The notes beneath the pieces were generated by a model. That model had not been told where the DNA came from. It did not search any database and worked only from the letters and a program-made list of their open reading frames with translations. A program made the translations under genes and the position numbers. From positions 163,738-227,737 of the forward strand of contig WHVD01000133.1 of the NCBI GenBank assembly GCA_015178975.1: 64,000 nucleotides of DNA. The letters run 5' to 3'. This DNA comes from Hysterangium stoloniferum (lineage: Eukaryota > Basidiomycota > Agaricomycetes > Hysterangiales > Hysterangiaceae). Shown one piece after another: positions 1 to 9,985 of the stretch (positions are counted from its first letter, which is position 1; every line of letters begins with the position of its first letter).

Positions 1-91
1 GTATAGAGGGTATAGGAGAAGGCACATATGGGATCATCACCTATGGCCAGCAAGAGTATGCAGTGCGTGGATGTGGGTGCGACAGCACAGG

Positions 92-495
92 TGTGAGGAG
101 TATGCTTTTACCACAGTTTCATAGTGGTAAAACACCCCTTTTATTTTATTTATATTTTACACATTCTATTCATATTTATCTATCTTTTATATTCTTCGAA
201 TATTCCATCATTTCATTAGTTCGAAGCATTGTGTATACTTGTGGGTGCACTCGGCACCAATTAGAACTCAGACACACTTTTACCCAAGAACCACCACTCG
301 TCAGACATAAACTAGGTCTACTACGAGTGGTGATCAGGGTGACGTGTCAGCTACTACATAGGTAGCAATATCTGAACTCTCTAACACTTCAGGCCTCAAA
401 CTATAGCAGTCGAGGCCTCCACTCGAATCATCCATCTTCTCATTCTACTCATTTCTTCGTATATAGAACAGTCAGAACTTATACCACTCTTCACA
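92..495 (+). mobile_element. Solo LTR, family A
   Basis: The sequence starts TGTGAGGAG and ends CTTCACA. It is flanked by ACAGG (87-91) and GCAGG (496-500), a 4/5 match to a 5-bp target duplication. Just inside the start is the family A hairpin TTTTACCAC...GTGGTAAAA. It is collinear with the 5' LTR of element III (37487-37960), which fixes its identity. No internal region is attached, so it is a solo LTR left by LTR-LTR recombination. It sits immediately beside the start of LTR C at 501. Small ORFs inside it are not genes. Confidence 0.85.
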
Positions 496-904
496 GCAGG
501 TGTTATGTATTTCTAAGCCTTTTCTATTTTTTTAACAATTTCCCCTAACAAATTGAGAAAAAAAGAAATTTAAATGTAATTATATTGTGACGACAAAATT
601 GTACAATATTGCCTTGATTTATCTTGAATTTATGCAATTTATTTTGTATTTGTATCTTATAAATTGAGCAAGTTATCGAATTTCTACCTTTTATTCTTTT
701 TTGATTAATATGCCGGCAACTCAGCGCTTATGCACAACACACGAAGAGATCACGTGATATTCACATGACATTTCAAACTCCGACAAGGACAAAATCCAAT
801 GTGAAATAATCATGCATATTCAAGGCAATATAATAATTATATAATAATATAAAACCGGCCACCTGGTGCTTATTACATGGTGTGCGGGAAAATCATCACA
901 ATGA

Positions 905-1620
905 GTGACAGCCATCACAACAGGTGACAGTTGTCACAAGGGCACACGATGGTCACAAAGGCGCGTGATGGTCACAGAGGCACGCGACGGTCACAGAGGC
1001 ATGCGATGGTCACAGAGGCGCACAATGGTCACTGTGAAGAGTGGTGGAAGTTCTGACCATTCTATATACGAAGAAATGAGTAGAAAGGAAGGATATTGAC
1101 CTATTCGGTGCAATATAAGAGGAAGTGAGAGAAAGAGCACGAGATGACGAATGAGTCAATGAGTGCGATGGTTCGAGTGGAGGCCTTGACTGTTATAGTT
1201 CGAGGCCAGAAGTATTCAGTAGTTCAGATAATGCTACCTATGTGGTAGCTGACACGTTACCCTGATCACTGCTCGTAGTAGACCTAGTTTGTGTCTTACG
1301 AGTGGTGGTTCTTGGGTTAAAATGTGTCTGAGTTCTAATTGGTGCTGAGTGCACCCACAAGTATACACAATGCTTCGAACTAATGAAATATGCAATATTC
1401 GAAGAATATGAAAGATAGAAAAATATGAATAGAATATGTAAAATATAAATAAAATAAAAGGAGTGTTTTACCACAATGAAACTGTGGTAAAAGCATACTC
1501 CTCACAGTCACAGAGGTGCACGACGGTCACAGAGGCATGCGATGGTCACAAAGGCGCACAACAGTCACAAAAGGCGCATGATGGTCACAAAGGCACGTGA
1601 CAGTCACAAGACATGAAGGG
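905..1620 (+). repeat. GTCAC minisatellite inside LTR C copy 1
   Basis: Imperfect tandem units of about 18 bp (GGTCACAGAGGCGCGCGAT-like) lie at 905-1032 and resume at 1507-1620 after a solo LTR A. LTR C copy 2 has only a short, degenerate version at about 4775-4860, so the array has expanded in this copy. Confidence 0.75.
1033..1506 (-). mobile_element. Solo LTR, family A, 474 bp
   Basis: It reads TGTGAAGAG...CTCCTCACA on the plus strand, flanked on both sides by GTCAC (1028-1032 and 1507-1511), an exact 5-bp target duplication. Its length equals that of the element III 5' LTR (37487-37960), and the two are nearly identical by eye, so this is a fairly young insertion. It lies in the GTCAC minisatellite of LTR C; because GTCAC recurs there, the duplication alone is weaker evidence than elsewhere, but the junction is clean. 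Confidence 0.9.
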
Positions 1621-2754
1621 TGTCATACACGTGCACAGGCATGAGAGCATTATGTCATCATATACACTACTACAGCAAAAACCGGAAACTCCCTGGAATA
1701 TTCCAGTGGCTTCTAAAGGAACAGTAGATAATAGGTACTAATAGTAGAATATTCCAGAATGTTCTATTATGCCAAGAACATTCTACATATAGTGTCTTAG
1801 AAGTAGTTAGAACCTTCCACAATGCTCTGGAAAATTCTAGAAAATTCTAAATGACATCATTCCTTCCAGAATGACATCATTCAATCTTCTAGAATCTTCT
1901 AAATGTCTCAGACTAAAATGTATATAAGGAGCTCAGCTCCAGCCTTGAATATCATCAAAATCATATCATATCATCTCATCAACCCACCACATCTGTGTGT
2001 GTCACTGCAGCAAGCAGGCTACTCCACCCCAATCTGGGCAGTTGGACATCTAATTCCACCTCTATCAGAGCTGTTGGAAACCCTTGCCAATTCTATCAGA
2101 GTTGTTGGCCCAATCAGATCCCTTGTCACCTCAATCTGAGTTGTTGACTGATCTGTTGTTTCCCCTTGTCACCTCAATCTGAGTTGTTGACTTTTGTTCC
2201 CCCTTGCCACTTCTTAATTGAATAGCTGGCTATCTTTTATATATTATTTCCACCTCAGTTAGAATTGTTGGTTATCAACCAATAATATATAAATAATATT
2301 ATACTATAGTCATCTCTTAATTGAGTACTGATTATTAGTTTTATCTACATTGTTATTTGTAGTCTAAGACTTCAGTCACCTCTAGTTGAGTAATTTGACT
2401 GTTTATTACATTGCAAATAATCCCTTTTCCATTGTTCATTCATTGTGAATCAGTAAAGCATATTCACATAAATAAATACTGAGAATATCCTTGCAAGATC
2501 CTAAGACTACATTAAGATCCTGATAAGTTAATATCACAGTAGACCTTGTAGGTTAGTGTAAATAAAGCATATATTAGCCAAATAGTGTTTTATTCTATAT
2601 CTAATCTTTTGACCTGTTTATAAATATTTTTACTGTTTGATAAATAGTGTAAAATATATATAAACTAGCTAGAATTGAAGTTGAATCTAGATTCTGAATC
2701 AGTGAATTGTTATTCATATTTTAAGCACATATTTTCACAGAAAAAGAACAAGCT

Positions 2755-2925
2755 TGCACTGCGTGGGTACACAAGTGCACTGCGTGGGTACACGAGTGCA
2801 CTGCATGGGTATGCAAGTGTACCATACGAGTGCACTGCATGGGTATGCAAGTGTACCACCCAAGTGCACTGCACGGATGCGTGAGTGCACAACTGCGCTG
2901 CATGGATGTGCAAGTGCACAACTAT
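2755..2925 (+). repeat. 20-21-bp minisatellite at LTR C / LTR A junction
   Basis: About eight imperfect units of TGCACTGCGTGGGTACACAAG and variants (...GCATGGGTATGCAAG), some shortened. The array occupies the breakpoint where LTR C copy 1 ends and a 5'-truncated LTR A begins. Overlapping reading frames on both strands are low-complexity artefacts. Confidence 0.75.
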
Positions 2926-3307
2926 CTTTCACATTCTTCGAATATCGCATATTTCATTAGTTCGAAGCATTGTGTATACTTGTGGGTGCACTCAGCACCA
3001 ATTAGAACTCAGACACACTTTAACCCAAGAACCACCACTCGTAAGACACAAACTAGGTCTACTACGAGCAGTGATCAGGGTAACGTGTCAGCTACCACAT
3101 AGGTAGCATTATCTGAACTACTGAATACTTCTGGCCTCGAACTGTAATAGTCGAGGCCTCCACTCGAACCATCGCACTCGTTGACTCCTTTGTCATCTTG
3201 TGCTCTTTCTCTCACTTTTTCCTATATTGCACCGAATAGGTCAATATCCTCCTCTTCTACTCATTTCTTCGTATATAGAACGGTCTGAACTTCTACCACT
3301 CTTCACA
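2924..3307 (+). mobile_element. 5'-truncated LTR A
   Basis: It begins inside the family A LTR (before the shared GTTCGAAGC and GTGGGTGCACTC core) and ends CTTCACA at 3307. It abuts a fragment of LTR B at 3308. The first part of the LTR, including the terminal hairpin, is missing and replaced by the minisatellite. Confidence 0.75.
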
Positions 3308-5664
3308 AACTCGTAGCTAGACACAAGATAGATAATCAACAAGAAGCTGAATATCTAAAGTAAAGATATAGTAGCGCGAGTCGACTATAGTGTCAATGTG
3401 ATGTATTAGCCTTATTTTAATACTATTTTCCGAAAAAGGAGTCCAATGCTCTATCAAAATGCTCAATTCACTGCAAGGTAAAATAATTTAAGTATTTGAT
3501 ATTAATCAGTGGCAGCCTAAATAGACTTAGAACCCCTGAAGTCAAGAGTTTACTTAAATATATGCACCCTACTTCGCAAAGAAGGTTTTGAGAGCTGCTT
3601 GTGCAAGCTTGTTCTTTTTCTGTGATAACAACTACTAAAATAAGAATAACAATTTACTGATTCCAAAGCTAGATTTAACTTCAATGCTAGCTAGTTTATA
3701 TATATTTTACACTATTTATCAAACAGTAAAAATATTTATAAACAGGTCAAAAGATTAGATATAGAATAAAACACTATTTGGCTAATATATGCTTTATTTA
3801 CACTAACCTACAAGGTCTACTGTGATATTAACTTATCAGGATCTTAATGTAGTCTTAAGGATTCTGCAAGGATATTCTCAGTATTTGTTTATGTGAATAT
3901 GCTTTACTGATTCACAATAAATGAACAAAGGAACGGGATTATTTGCAATGTAATAAACAGTCAAATTACTCAACTAGAGGTGACTGAAGTCTTAAACTAC
4001 AAATAACAATGTAGAGAAAACTAATAATCAAATACTCAATTAAGAGATGACTATAGTATAAGATTATTTATATATTATTAGTTGATAACCAACAGCTCTA
4101 ACTGAAGTGGAAATAATATATAAAAGATAGCCAACTATTCAATTAAGAAGTGGCAAGGGGGAACAAAAGTCAACAACTCAGATTGAGGTGACAGGGGAAC
4201 AGCAGATCAGTCAACAGCTCAGATTGAGGTGACAAGGGATCTGATTGGGCCAACAACTCTGATAGAGGTGGCAAGGGTTTCCAACAGCTCAGATAGAGGT
4301 GGAATTAGATGTCCAACTGCCCAGATAGGGGTGGAGTAGCCTGCTTGCTGCAGTGACACACACAGATGTGGTGAGATGATATGATAATATGATTGACTGG
4401 TTCTATTCAAGGCTGGAGCTGAGCTCCTTATATACATTTTAGTCTGAGACATTTAGAAGATTCTAGAAGATTTAATGATGTCATTCTGGGAGGAGTGATG
4501 TCATTTAGAATTTTCTAGAATTTTCTAGAGCATTGTGGAAGGTTCTAACTACTTCTAAGACACTATAGAATATTCTTGGCATAATGGAACATTGTAGAAT
4601 TTTATAGAATATTCTACAATATTCTATCTAATATTAGTACCTATTAACTAATGTTCCATTGGAAGCCACTGGAATGTTCCAGAGAGTTTCCTGTTTTTGT
4701 TGCAGTAGCATATATGATGACATAATGCTCTCGCGCCTGTGCGCGCGCATGACACCCTTCGCGTCTTGTGACTGTCACGCGTTGTGACAGTCGCACGCCT
4801 CTGTGACCGTCGCGCGCCCTTGTGACAACTGTCACCTGTTATGACGGTTGTCACTCGTTGTGACGATTTTCCCGCGCGCCGTGTAATAAACGCCAGGCCG
4901 GTTTTATATTATTATATAATTATTATATTTACTTTTAGTTAGTTATAAATATAATATTTTATTATAATAATATAAAAATATATATATTTCGCCTTGATAA
5001 TGCGCGAGTATTTCAAATCGCGTTTTGTCGGCGTCGGAGTTTGAAATATCATGTGAATGTCACATGATTACTCGCACGTTGTGAACAAGCGCTGAGTCGC
5101 CGACATATTAATCAAAAAAGAATAAAAAGTAGAAATTCAATTACTTGCTCAATTTATTAGATAAAAATACAAAATAAATTGTATAAATTCAGGATAAATC
5201 AAACAAATATTGTACAATTTAATCGTCGCAATATAATTACATTTGAATATTTGTTTTCGCAATTTGTTAGGGGAAATTGTTTAAAAATTGGAAAAAACTT
5301 AGAAATACATAACAGTCAACGAGCGCAAAGACCTTAGAGGGGAACTCGACCTTCGCAGTTCGAGTTCAAAGTGCGTTAGTATGCGAGAGAACACTAACTT
5401 TATAGGTAGTTGAGACTTTACCCTTGACACCTCTCGCTATTCGACGTCTGGGTCATTTACGAGGTGGTGTCTGCTGGGTGAAAAGTGTCTATCGTTTGGC
5501 GCCAAGAGCGCCCATACGTATACACAAAGCTTCAAACTACAAAATAAGGGTATGCTCAAAATATAGAAAGAATGTAAATGAAGAAAATAAAAAGTAAATA
5601 ATAAAATACTATAATCCAACTATTATTCCTTAGTCCAATTATGCATATATGCATACCCTTCACA
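3308..5664 (-). mobile_element. Element I 3' LTR (family B), truncated and interrupted
   Basis: Two pieces of one minus-strand LTR B, 5320-5664 and 3308-3396, are separated by LTR C copy 2. Read together they match the element I 5' LTR (15617-16259), except that about 200 bp at the far end are missing where a truncated LTR A abuts at 3307. The inner end at 5664 (CTTCACA) is preceded in element orientation by the polypurine tract at 5665-5677. Confidence 0.85.
3397..5314 (-). mobile_element. LTR C, copy 2, complete solo LTR (1918 bp)
   Basis: The ends are TGTGATGTATT and AAATACATAACA on the plus strand, which are complementary termini, and the copy is flanked by exact 5-bp duplications GTCAA at 3392-3396 and 5315-5319. 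Removing it rejoins the LTR B of element I (compare 15900-15915). The rest is AT-rich, with a TATA box on the minus strand near 4433 and a GTCAC-rich stretch at about 4775-4860. It holds no retroelement coding sequence, so it is a very long solo LTR of an unidentified element. Confidence 0.88.
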
Positions 5665-5677
5665 GTGCCCCCCAGTT
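5665..5677 (-). other. Polypurine tract of element I
   Basis: On the minus strand the LTR is immediately preceded by AACTGGGGGGCAC. The same tract precedes the family A LTR at 23820. This is the expected plus-strand priming site. Confidence 0.7.
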
Positions 5678-6135
5678 CGAAGGGATGTGCTATACAAGGT
5701 GTCGAAGAGCATCTGGGACGCCGCCCCAAGCTTCCTGTGAGGATCCCCCAAGGTCCAAAATGATGTTTCCCCATCGTTCTCTTTTTATTCTGAAGGATTC
5801 GGCTATTCTCGCCCGAGCCAATCACTAGAATTCCTGTACAAGGAGTCGGCCCATCGTCTGTAGGCTTTCTCTCTGCAACGAATGACTGCACGGACACTAA
5901 CCGGCGGAGCAGAAATCCGCGCGAGAAGAGGAGCGTTGGGGAGGGGAGACAAAGACGCGGGTAGCGGGGCATGAACATGTGGCTGCGTGGTGGTCTCTGT
6001 GGGAGGTGTCAGGACGAGGGCCTCGAGTAAATCTACTAAGCCAGCAATAGAGAGGACGCTCGCTGAGTCTGGGGGCAGACGGTGAAGCTCCACTATGATG
6101 TGCCGGAACATAGAGAGTTTAATCTCCTGTGCTGC
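5678..6135 (-). pseudogene. Element I ORF3, C-terminal extension beyond a stop
   Basis: After the TGA that ends the 556-codon frame, the same strand codes for about another 100 residues (6111-5803: LSIAGLVDLLEAL ... AVIRCREKAYRRWADSL), and a different frame then runs to the polypurine tract. Element IV has a matching stretch at 40154-39660 (ARDFVDLLKKL ... KRKKAYGHLG). The homology suggests that the ancestral ORF3 extended almost to the 3' LTR and that the stop and a later frameshift are decay. The alternative, a separate small ORF, is less likely. Confidence 0.6.
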
Positions 6136-7806
6136 TCACGCAAAGTTCTTCCCCTCTGCGAGATCCTCGAATGAGAGATAGAAATCCTCCATTATCTCCG
6201 ACAATGGAGCCAGACTGCGACAACCCTTAAGGCTCCCTTGAAGGACCGGTTGCTGAAGTACCGGCACAAGCTGTGATAGCACCCTTCTGACAGGAAACTG
6301 TTCGGAAGGGTAGTTGACAGCTACTCGCATCCAGAGAGTTGTGGATACGGGCTCAGTGGGGGGAAGCGGGCAGTCGAGGACGGGAATAGGGGATCGCTCT
6401 CGGAGAGGAGTGGTGGCTTTCTGCATCTCCTTCGCCTTTCTGCTTGCCATGGGAATGATGACGTCCAGTGTAGGAGGGTCCAAATCAACATCCATTCGCT
6501 CTGGTGGAAGATCCTGGATAGGGCTACCTAAGGACACACAATATGAATACGGAGAGTCGGGAGGGATACCCGGTGACGGCGGAAGTGGGGTCGGGACTGG
6601 TATAGCTTTCGGGGAGGGAGAGAGACGAGGTGCCAGAATCGGGGCTGAGGGAGTGTGTGCCGGAAGGAGGATGGGAAGAGTCCTCGACGTTGGTGAAAGG
6701 CGTGGGACTGGAATCGGGGAAGGTTCACGTTGGGCTGAGAGAGTGTGTGCCGGATGAAGGATGGGAGGGGGCCTCGACATCCTAGGTGAGGTTGGGACCA
6801 GTATGGCTTTTGGGGAGGGAGGTAGATGAGGCGTTAGAATCGGGGCTGAGGGAGTATGTGTTGAGTGAATGATGGGAAGGGGCCTCGACGTTGGCGAAAG
6901 ACGTGGGACCGGAATCGTGGAAGGTTCGCGTTCCAGTGACTGTTGACTAGGGCGGTGACCCCTCCATACTCTGGATGACGGTCTCCGTGTTTGTCTTTGG
7001 TTGGGGTCACTGGTTACGAAGTGAACTTTCGACGGGAGAAGGAACCCTTCATGGCAATCCTCTCCCAGATATCGGATGCTATACACACCATCCCTACTCT
7101 CGTCTTCCTCCTCATCCTCATCCGAGGAAAAATCAATTGGTCCCCTACGGTATCCCTTTTCTCGCTGGGGCAACGTTTGACCGTCCCCTCGAGTAAGAAC
7201 TATTTGTTGCAACTTAATGCGTCGAAGTAGTTCCCAGTCATAAAAGATGGTACCCTCCTTCTCCTTCCAGCTCTTGGTTCCCGTCGTCCTAATGCAAGGT
7301 GTCCCACCCTCACTATCATCAGTCTCCGTGAAGTCGGCCCATTTCTCTCCCGGGGGAAGGATCGGTGCGGAAGCTCTGTTTCCGAATTGCACTCTGTACT
7401 CATGCTGCTGTCGCTTGGAGGGGACTCCTTCTCTTGCTCCCCTCACCTCCTGTTGACTTCTGTACTCAGCGCGCCTTTCTCTTTTGCGGGTGAGCCTCCT
7501 CGCGTTGTGTTCTTCCATAAACGCTTCCTGCCTCCGCATAGTAACAGTGACTTCCTCTGATGACGGTCTGACGGAGGGCCCTAACAGCTTGCTCCAATCT
7601 GTACCACTATTTCCCCCCGGCTCATCACCAAAGGAGAAAGTCGACAGGGGGGTTGATTCCTGGGTACCCCGATTGCTCTCGACATTGTCTGTACGAGGCA
7701 TATGGGTGATGAATCCCCTGCCGGTTGTGGATGTACTGGCTGTTGGGGCCCGCGGGACCTTTTTGAACTTAGGGAGGACTTGCTTGTTTTGTTGGAATGG
7801 GAGCAT
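6136..7806 (-). CDS. ORF3, 556-aa protein of unknown function downstream of pol
   Basis: An uninterrupted frame between the chromodomain and the 3' LTR of element I. I do not recognise its family. Residues 103-112 are strongly basic (RRLTRKRERR), residues about 227-237 form an acidic run (SSDEDEEEDES), a compact stretch follows at about 242-272 (YLGEDCHEGFLLP, VHFVTSDPNQR), and residues about 285-425 are proline/serine-rich with a repeated P(V/I)PRLSPTSR unit. No signal peptide, transmembrane segment, protease or nuclease motif is visible, so an envelope protein is not supported. Element IV carries a broken homologue along most of this length. The start is the first ATG after a 360-bp spacer with a TATA-like run, so it may be expressed from its own promoter (inference). 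Confidence 0.75.
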   Translation of the reverse strand: MLPFQQNKQVLPKFKKVPRAPTASTSTTGRGFITHMPRTDNVESNRGTQESTPLSTFSFGDEPGGNSGTDWSKLLGPSVRPSSEEVTVTMRRQEAFMEEHNARRLTRKRERRAEYRSQQEVRGAREGVPSKRQQHEYRVQFGNRASAPILPPGEKWADFTETDDSEGGTPCIRTTGTKSWKEKEGTIFYDWELLRRIKLQQIVLTRGDGQTLPQREKGYRRGPIDFSSDEDEEEDESRDGVYSIRYLGEDCHEGFLLPSKVHFVTSDPNQRQTRRPSSRVWRGHRPSQQSLEREPSTIPVPRLSPTSRPLPIIHSTHTPSAPILTPHLPPSPKAILVPTSPRMSRPPPILHPAHTLSAQREPSPIPVPRLSPTSRTLPILLPAHTPSAPILAPRLSPSPKAIPVPTPLPPSPGIPPDSPYSYCVSLGSPIQDLPPERMDVDLDPPTLDVIIPMASRKAKEMQKATTPLRERSPIPVLDCPLPPTEPVSTTLWMRVAVNYPSEQFPVRRVLSQLVPVLQQPVLQGSLKGCRSLAPLSEIMEDFYLSFEDLAEGKNFA

Positions 7807-7910
7807 TGTAGCACGATAAAGTGGTGAAGTTGAAGGTAGAGGGAAGGGCTGTAGATAGGTGAAGGACGTGGTATGAAAGATAAAGAAAATTTATGCGAAT
7901 TTACGTGTAC

Positions 7911-7931
7911 TTTTTTTTATATATATATTGA
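7911..7931 (-). promoter_or_regulatory. TATA-like run upstream of ORF3
   Basis: The minus strand reads AATATATATATAAAAAAAAG 105-125 nt upstream of the ORF3 ATG, followed by a pyrimidine-rich leader of the kind seen at fungal transcription starts. The 7807-8167 spacer has no convincing coding sequence. Promoter function is an inference. Confidence 0.3.
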
Positions 7932-8167
7932 ATTGAAACTCCGCTCGGTTGGTCGTTAAATAAAATTCATTAATTGTGGCTGGGTTTTGGGTAAATGTGT
8001 CCGCCGCCAATTAGTGGTTGTCCCAATCGACCGGAGGGATAGAAAAATGAAAGAGAATAAAAGCCAATGAGATGGCTCGTTGAATGACTGAGATATTTCT
8101 GAAAGGAAGTTACGAAAGAAATGGAATAAATGATAGAATAGATGATTCCTTGAGCGCATATATCCCG

Positions 8168-9964
8168 TTAAATTTTGAACAGCGCCTTGTATACCCTCAG
8201 AAGTGCTGGAGCATTTGTGAGGTTAGTGCTGCTTAACCATGAATCCTCCTCGGGTCCATAATCTTTCCAGCACACCCTAAATAGCAGATGATTTTGCTGT
8301 TTTCTATGTCCAACAATAGCTTCGACTTCATATTCTTCGTGATCTGATTTCAACTCTCTTAGGTTCTCAAGTTGGGGTCTTGGACCTAGGTTGGGAGGAG
8401 AAGGTTGATATTTCCGCAGATGATCCCGATTAATGACTGGATGCATCGGATACTCCAGGGGAATCTTAAGCCTAAACACTTGAGAGTTCAATTTCTCAAG
8501 GACCTCGAATGGTCCAATCCTTCTTTGTATTAGTTTCTTCCCCGTTCCCTTGACTTCCACCAGTTCGAGGGAGTGAGGGTTTACCAATACAAAGTCTCCC
8601 TCGGAGATATCTTCTACGGGTCTTTGCTTCTTGTTATACGCTCGTGCTTGAATCTCTTGGGCTCGAGCAATGGAATCCCGAGCCATCTGTCAGTGATTCT
8701 CTAGTTCAAGAATCCATTGGTCGGCCATAGGGCTGTCTGATAGTTCTCTAGGAACTAGGGGTTCGTCACCTCCTAGAACTCGAGACATCCCTCTCGGGAG
8801 GTATCCCATTAATAAGAAGGCTGGAGCGTAGTTCGTTGAACTGTGAACGGTTGAGTTGTACGCATGGACTACCACCTCAATCCATTGGGACCAGCTCTCC
8901 TTAGCAGAAGCACAATAGGCTCGAAGCATTTGTTCTATGGTCGCATTCATATTCTCCGTCTGTCCATCCGTTTGGGGATGATGGGCAGAAGATACTGCAA
9001 GGGTGGTGCCGTAAATCCTACAGACTTCCCGCCAGAACCTTCAGGTCCATCTCTTGTCCCGATCGCAGATTATTTGAGAGGGTAGTCCGAAGGAGCTGGC
9101 CACCTGTTTAACAAACATTCGTGCAAATCCTTCAGCCGTAAGGTTCGAGAAAGTAGGTATTGTAATAGCGAAACACGTTAATTTATCAACGGCGACGAAA
9201 ACTGCTGAATACATATCCTTTCCCGAGTCAGGTAGTCCAGTGATCAGGTCCATAGACACTACTTCGAAAGGCCTAAAAGGTACGTCGGCAGGTCTGAGAG
9301 CTCCTTGACGAGCGGTGTGATCAATTTTGGTCTTTTGGCAGATGTCGCAGGTACGCGCGTATGACATGCAATCTTGCAGCATTTTTGGCCAAAAGAACCG
9401 GTCTTTCATTAGGTTGAACAACCGCTGACCTCCGGCATGCGCTCCCTCAAAAGGATTATCATGTACCAATCTTAAAATAGAACTAGTCATGGTTCTGGGC
9501 ACGCAAACTCGACTTTTCCAGTCTGAGTCACGAAAGTACAGGAGTTTGTTTGCTCCTACAAAGTAGTGAGAAGGAGTAACAACCACATTGGGTGAGGGGG
9601 TATCTAGAGTGTAGAGGTTTCTGAAGACTGGGTCCTTCGAGTATCCTTCTAGAAATTTCTTTATATATCCCTCCTCGATACTGATTAGCAGCTGAGGATG
9701 ACGCAGTGCAAAGTCGGACTCGTCCTCCTGATCGTCCCTCACTGCATTATGAAAATCCCATTCCGACTGTCGAACCTTCTGAGTTACTCCAAAAGGTTCC
9801 ATGGAATCGTTTATGATCGAGAAGACCGCCTTCTTAGCAGGTTCGTCCTTCCATAGTTTTTCCTCAGTGCGTTTGTCGATAGAGGTCGAGGTGATAGCTT
9901 GTAAATCATCTCTAATAGGGCTCACGAAGGCTGGTACCCGAGGGAGTCTGGACAATGGGTCCAC
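8168..9964 (-). pseudogene. Element I integrase and chromodomain (broken)
   Basis: The zinc-binding region has the H-H-C-C pattern (HDNPFEGAHAGG ... CDICQKTK). The catalytic core shows the first Asp in MDLITGLPDSG and the second in the ICDRDKRW block; the region carrying the catalytic Glu follows in another frame (NATIEQMLRAY ... VHSSTNYAPAFLLMGYLP). The C-terminal part (RRIGPFEVLEKL, HPVINRDHLRKY) leads to a chromodomain (YEVEAIVGHRKQQNHLLFRV, WKDYGPEEDSWL), which in this clade targets integration to modified histones. Frame breaks at about 9041, 8950 and 8690 make it non-functional. Confidence 0.88.
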
Positions 9965-9985
9965 ATTACTGTGAACTCTTCCTGC

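Larger units (their letters stand above)
501..2761 (+). mobile_element. LTR C, copy 1 (3' truncated, interrupted)
   Basis: It starts TGTTATGTATTTC and runs collinear, in inverse orientation, with the complete LTR C at 3397-5314. It carries a TATA box at 1921-1928 (TATATAAG) followed by R/U5-like sequence. A solo LTR A (1033-1506) interrupts it. Homology stops at about 2761, where a minisatellite begins, so roughly the last 210 bp are missing. A 78-codon reading frame downstream of the TATA box exists in both copies, but the two differ in part of the frame and it is probably not a gene. Confidence 0.8.

Noticed and set aside
63-365. Small ORFs inside LTR A, B, C and F copies (about 60-140 codons)
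   Set aside because: They recur only with the LTR sequence, shift between copies and have no protein-like features.
501-5314. The LTR C inverted pair as terminal inverted repeats of one DNA transposon
   Set aside because: The complete copy has TG...CA ends and its own 5-bp duplication (GTCAA), and only one copy is full length; two separate LTR insertions explain it better.
6314-6757. A 147-codon plus-strand frame over element I ORF3
   Set aside because: It is antisense to the Pro/Ser-repeat region of ORF3, where GC-rich low-complexity sequence keeps several frames open.
5665-7806. ORF3 as a retroviral envelope gene, suggested by its position
   Set aside because: No signal peptide, transmembrane segment or cleavage-site pattern is visible; the protein is hydrophilic and Pro/Ser-rich.
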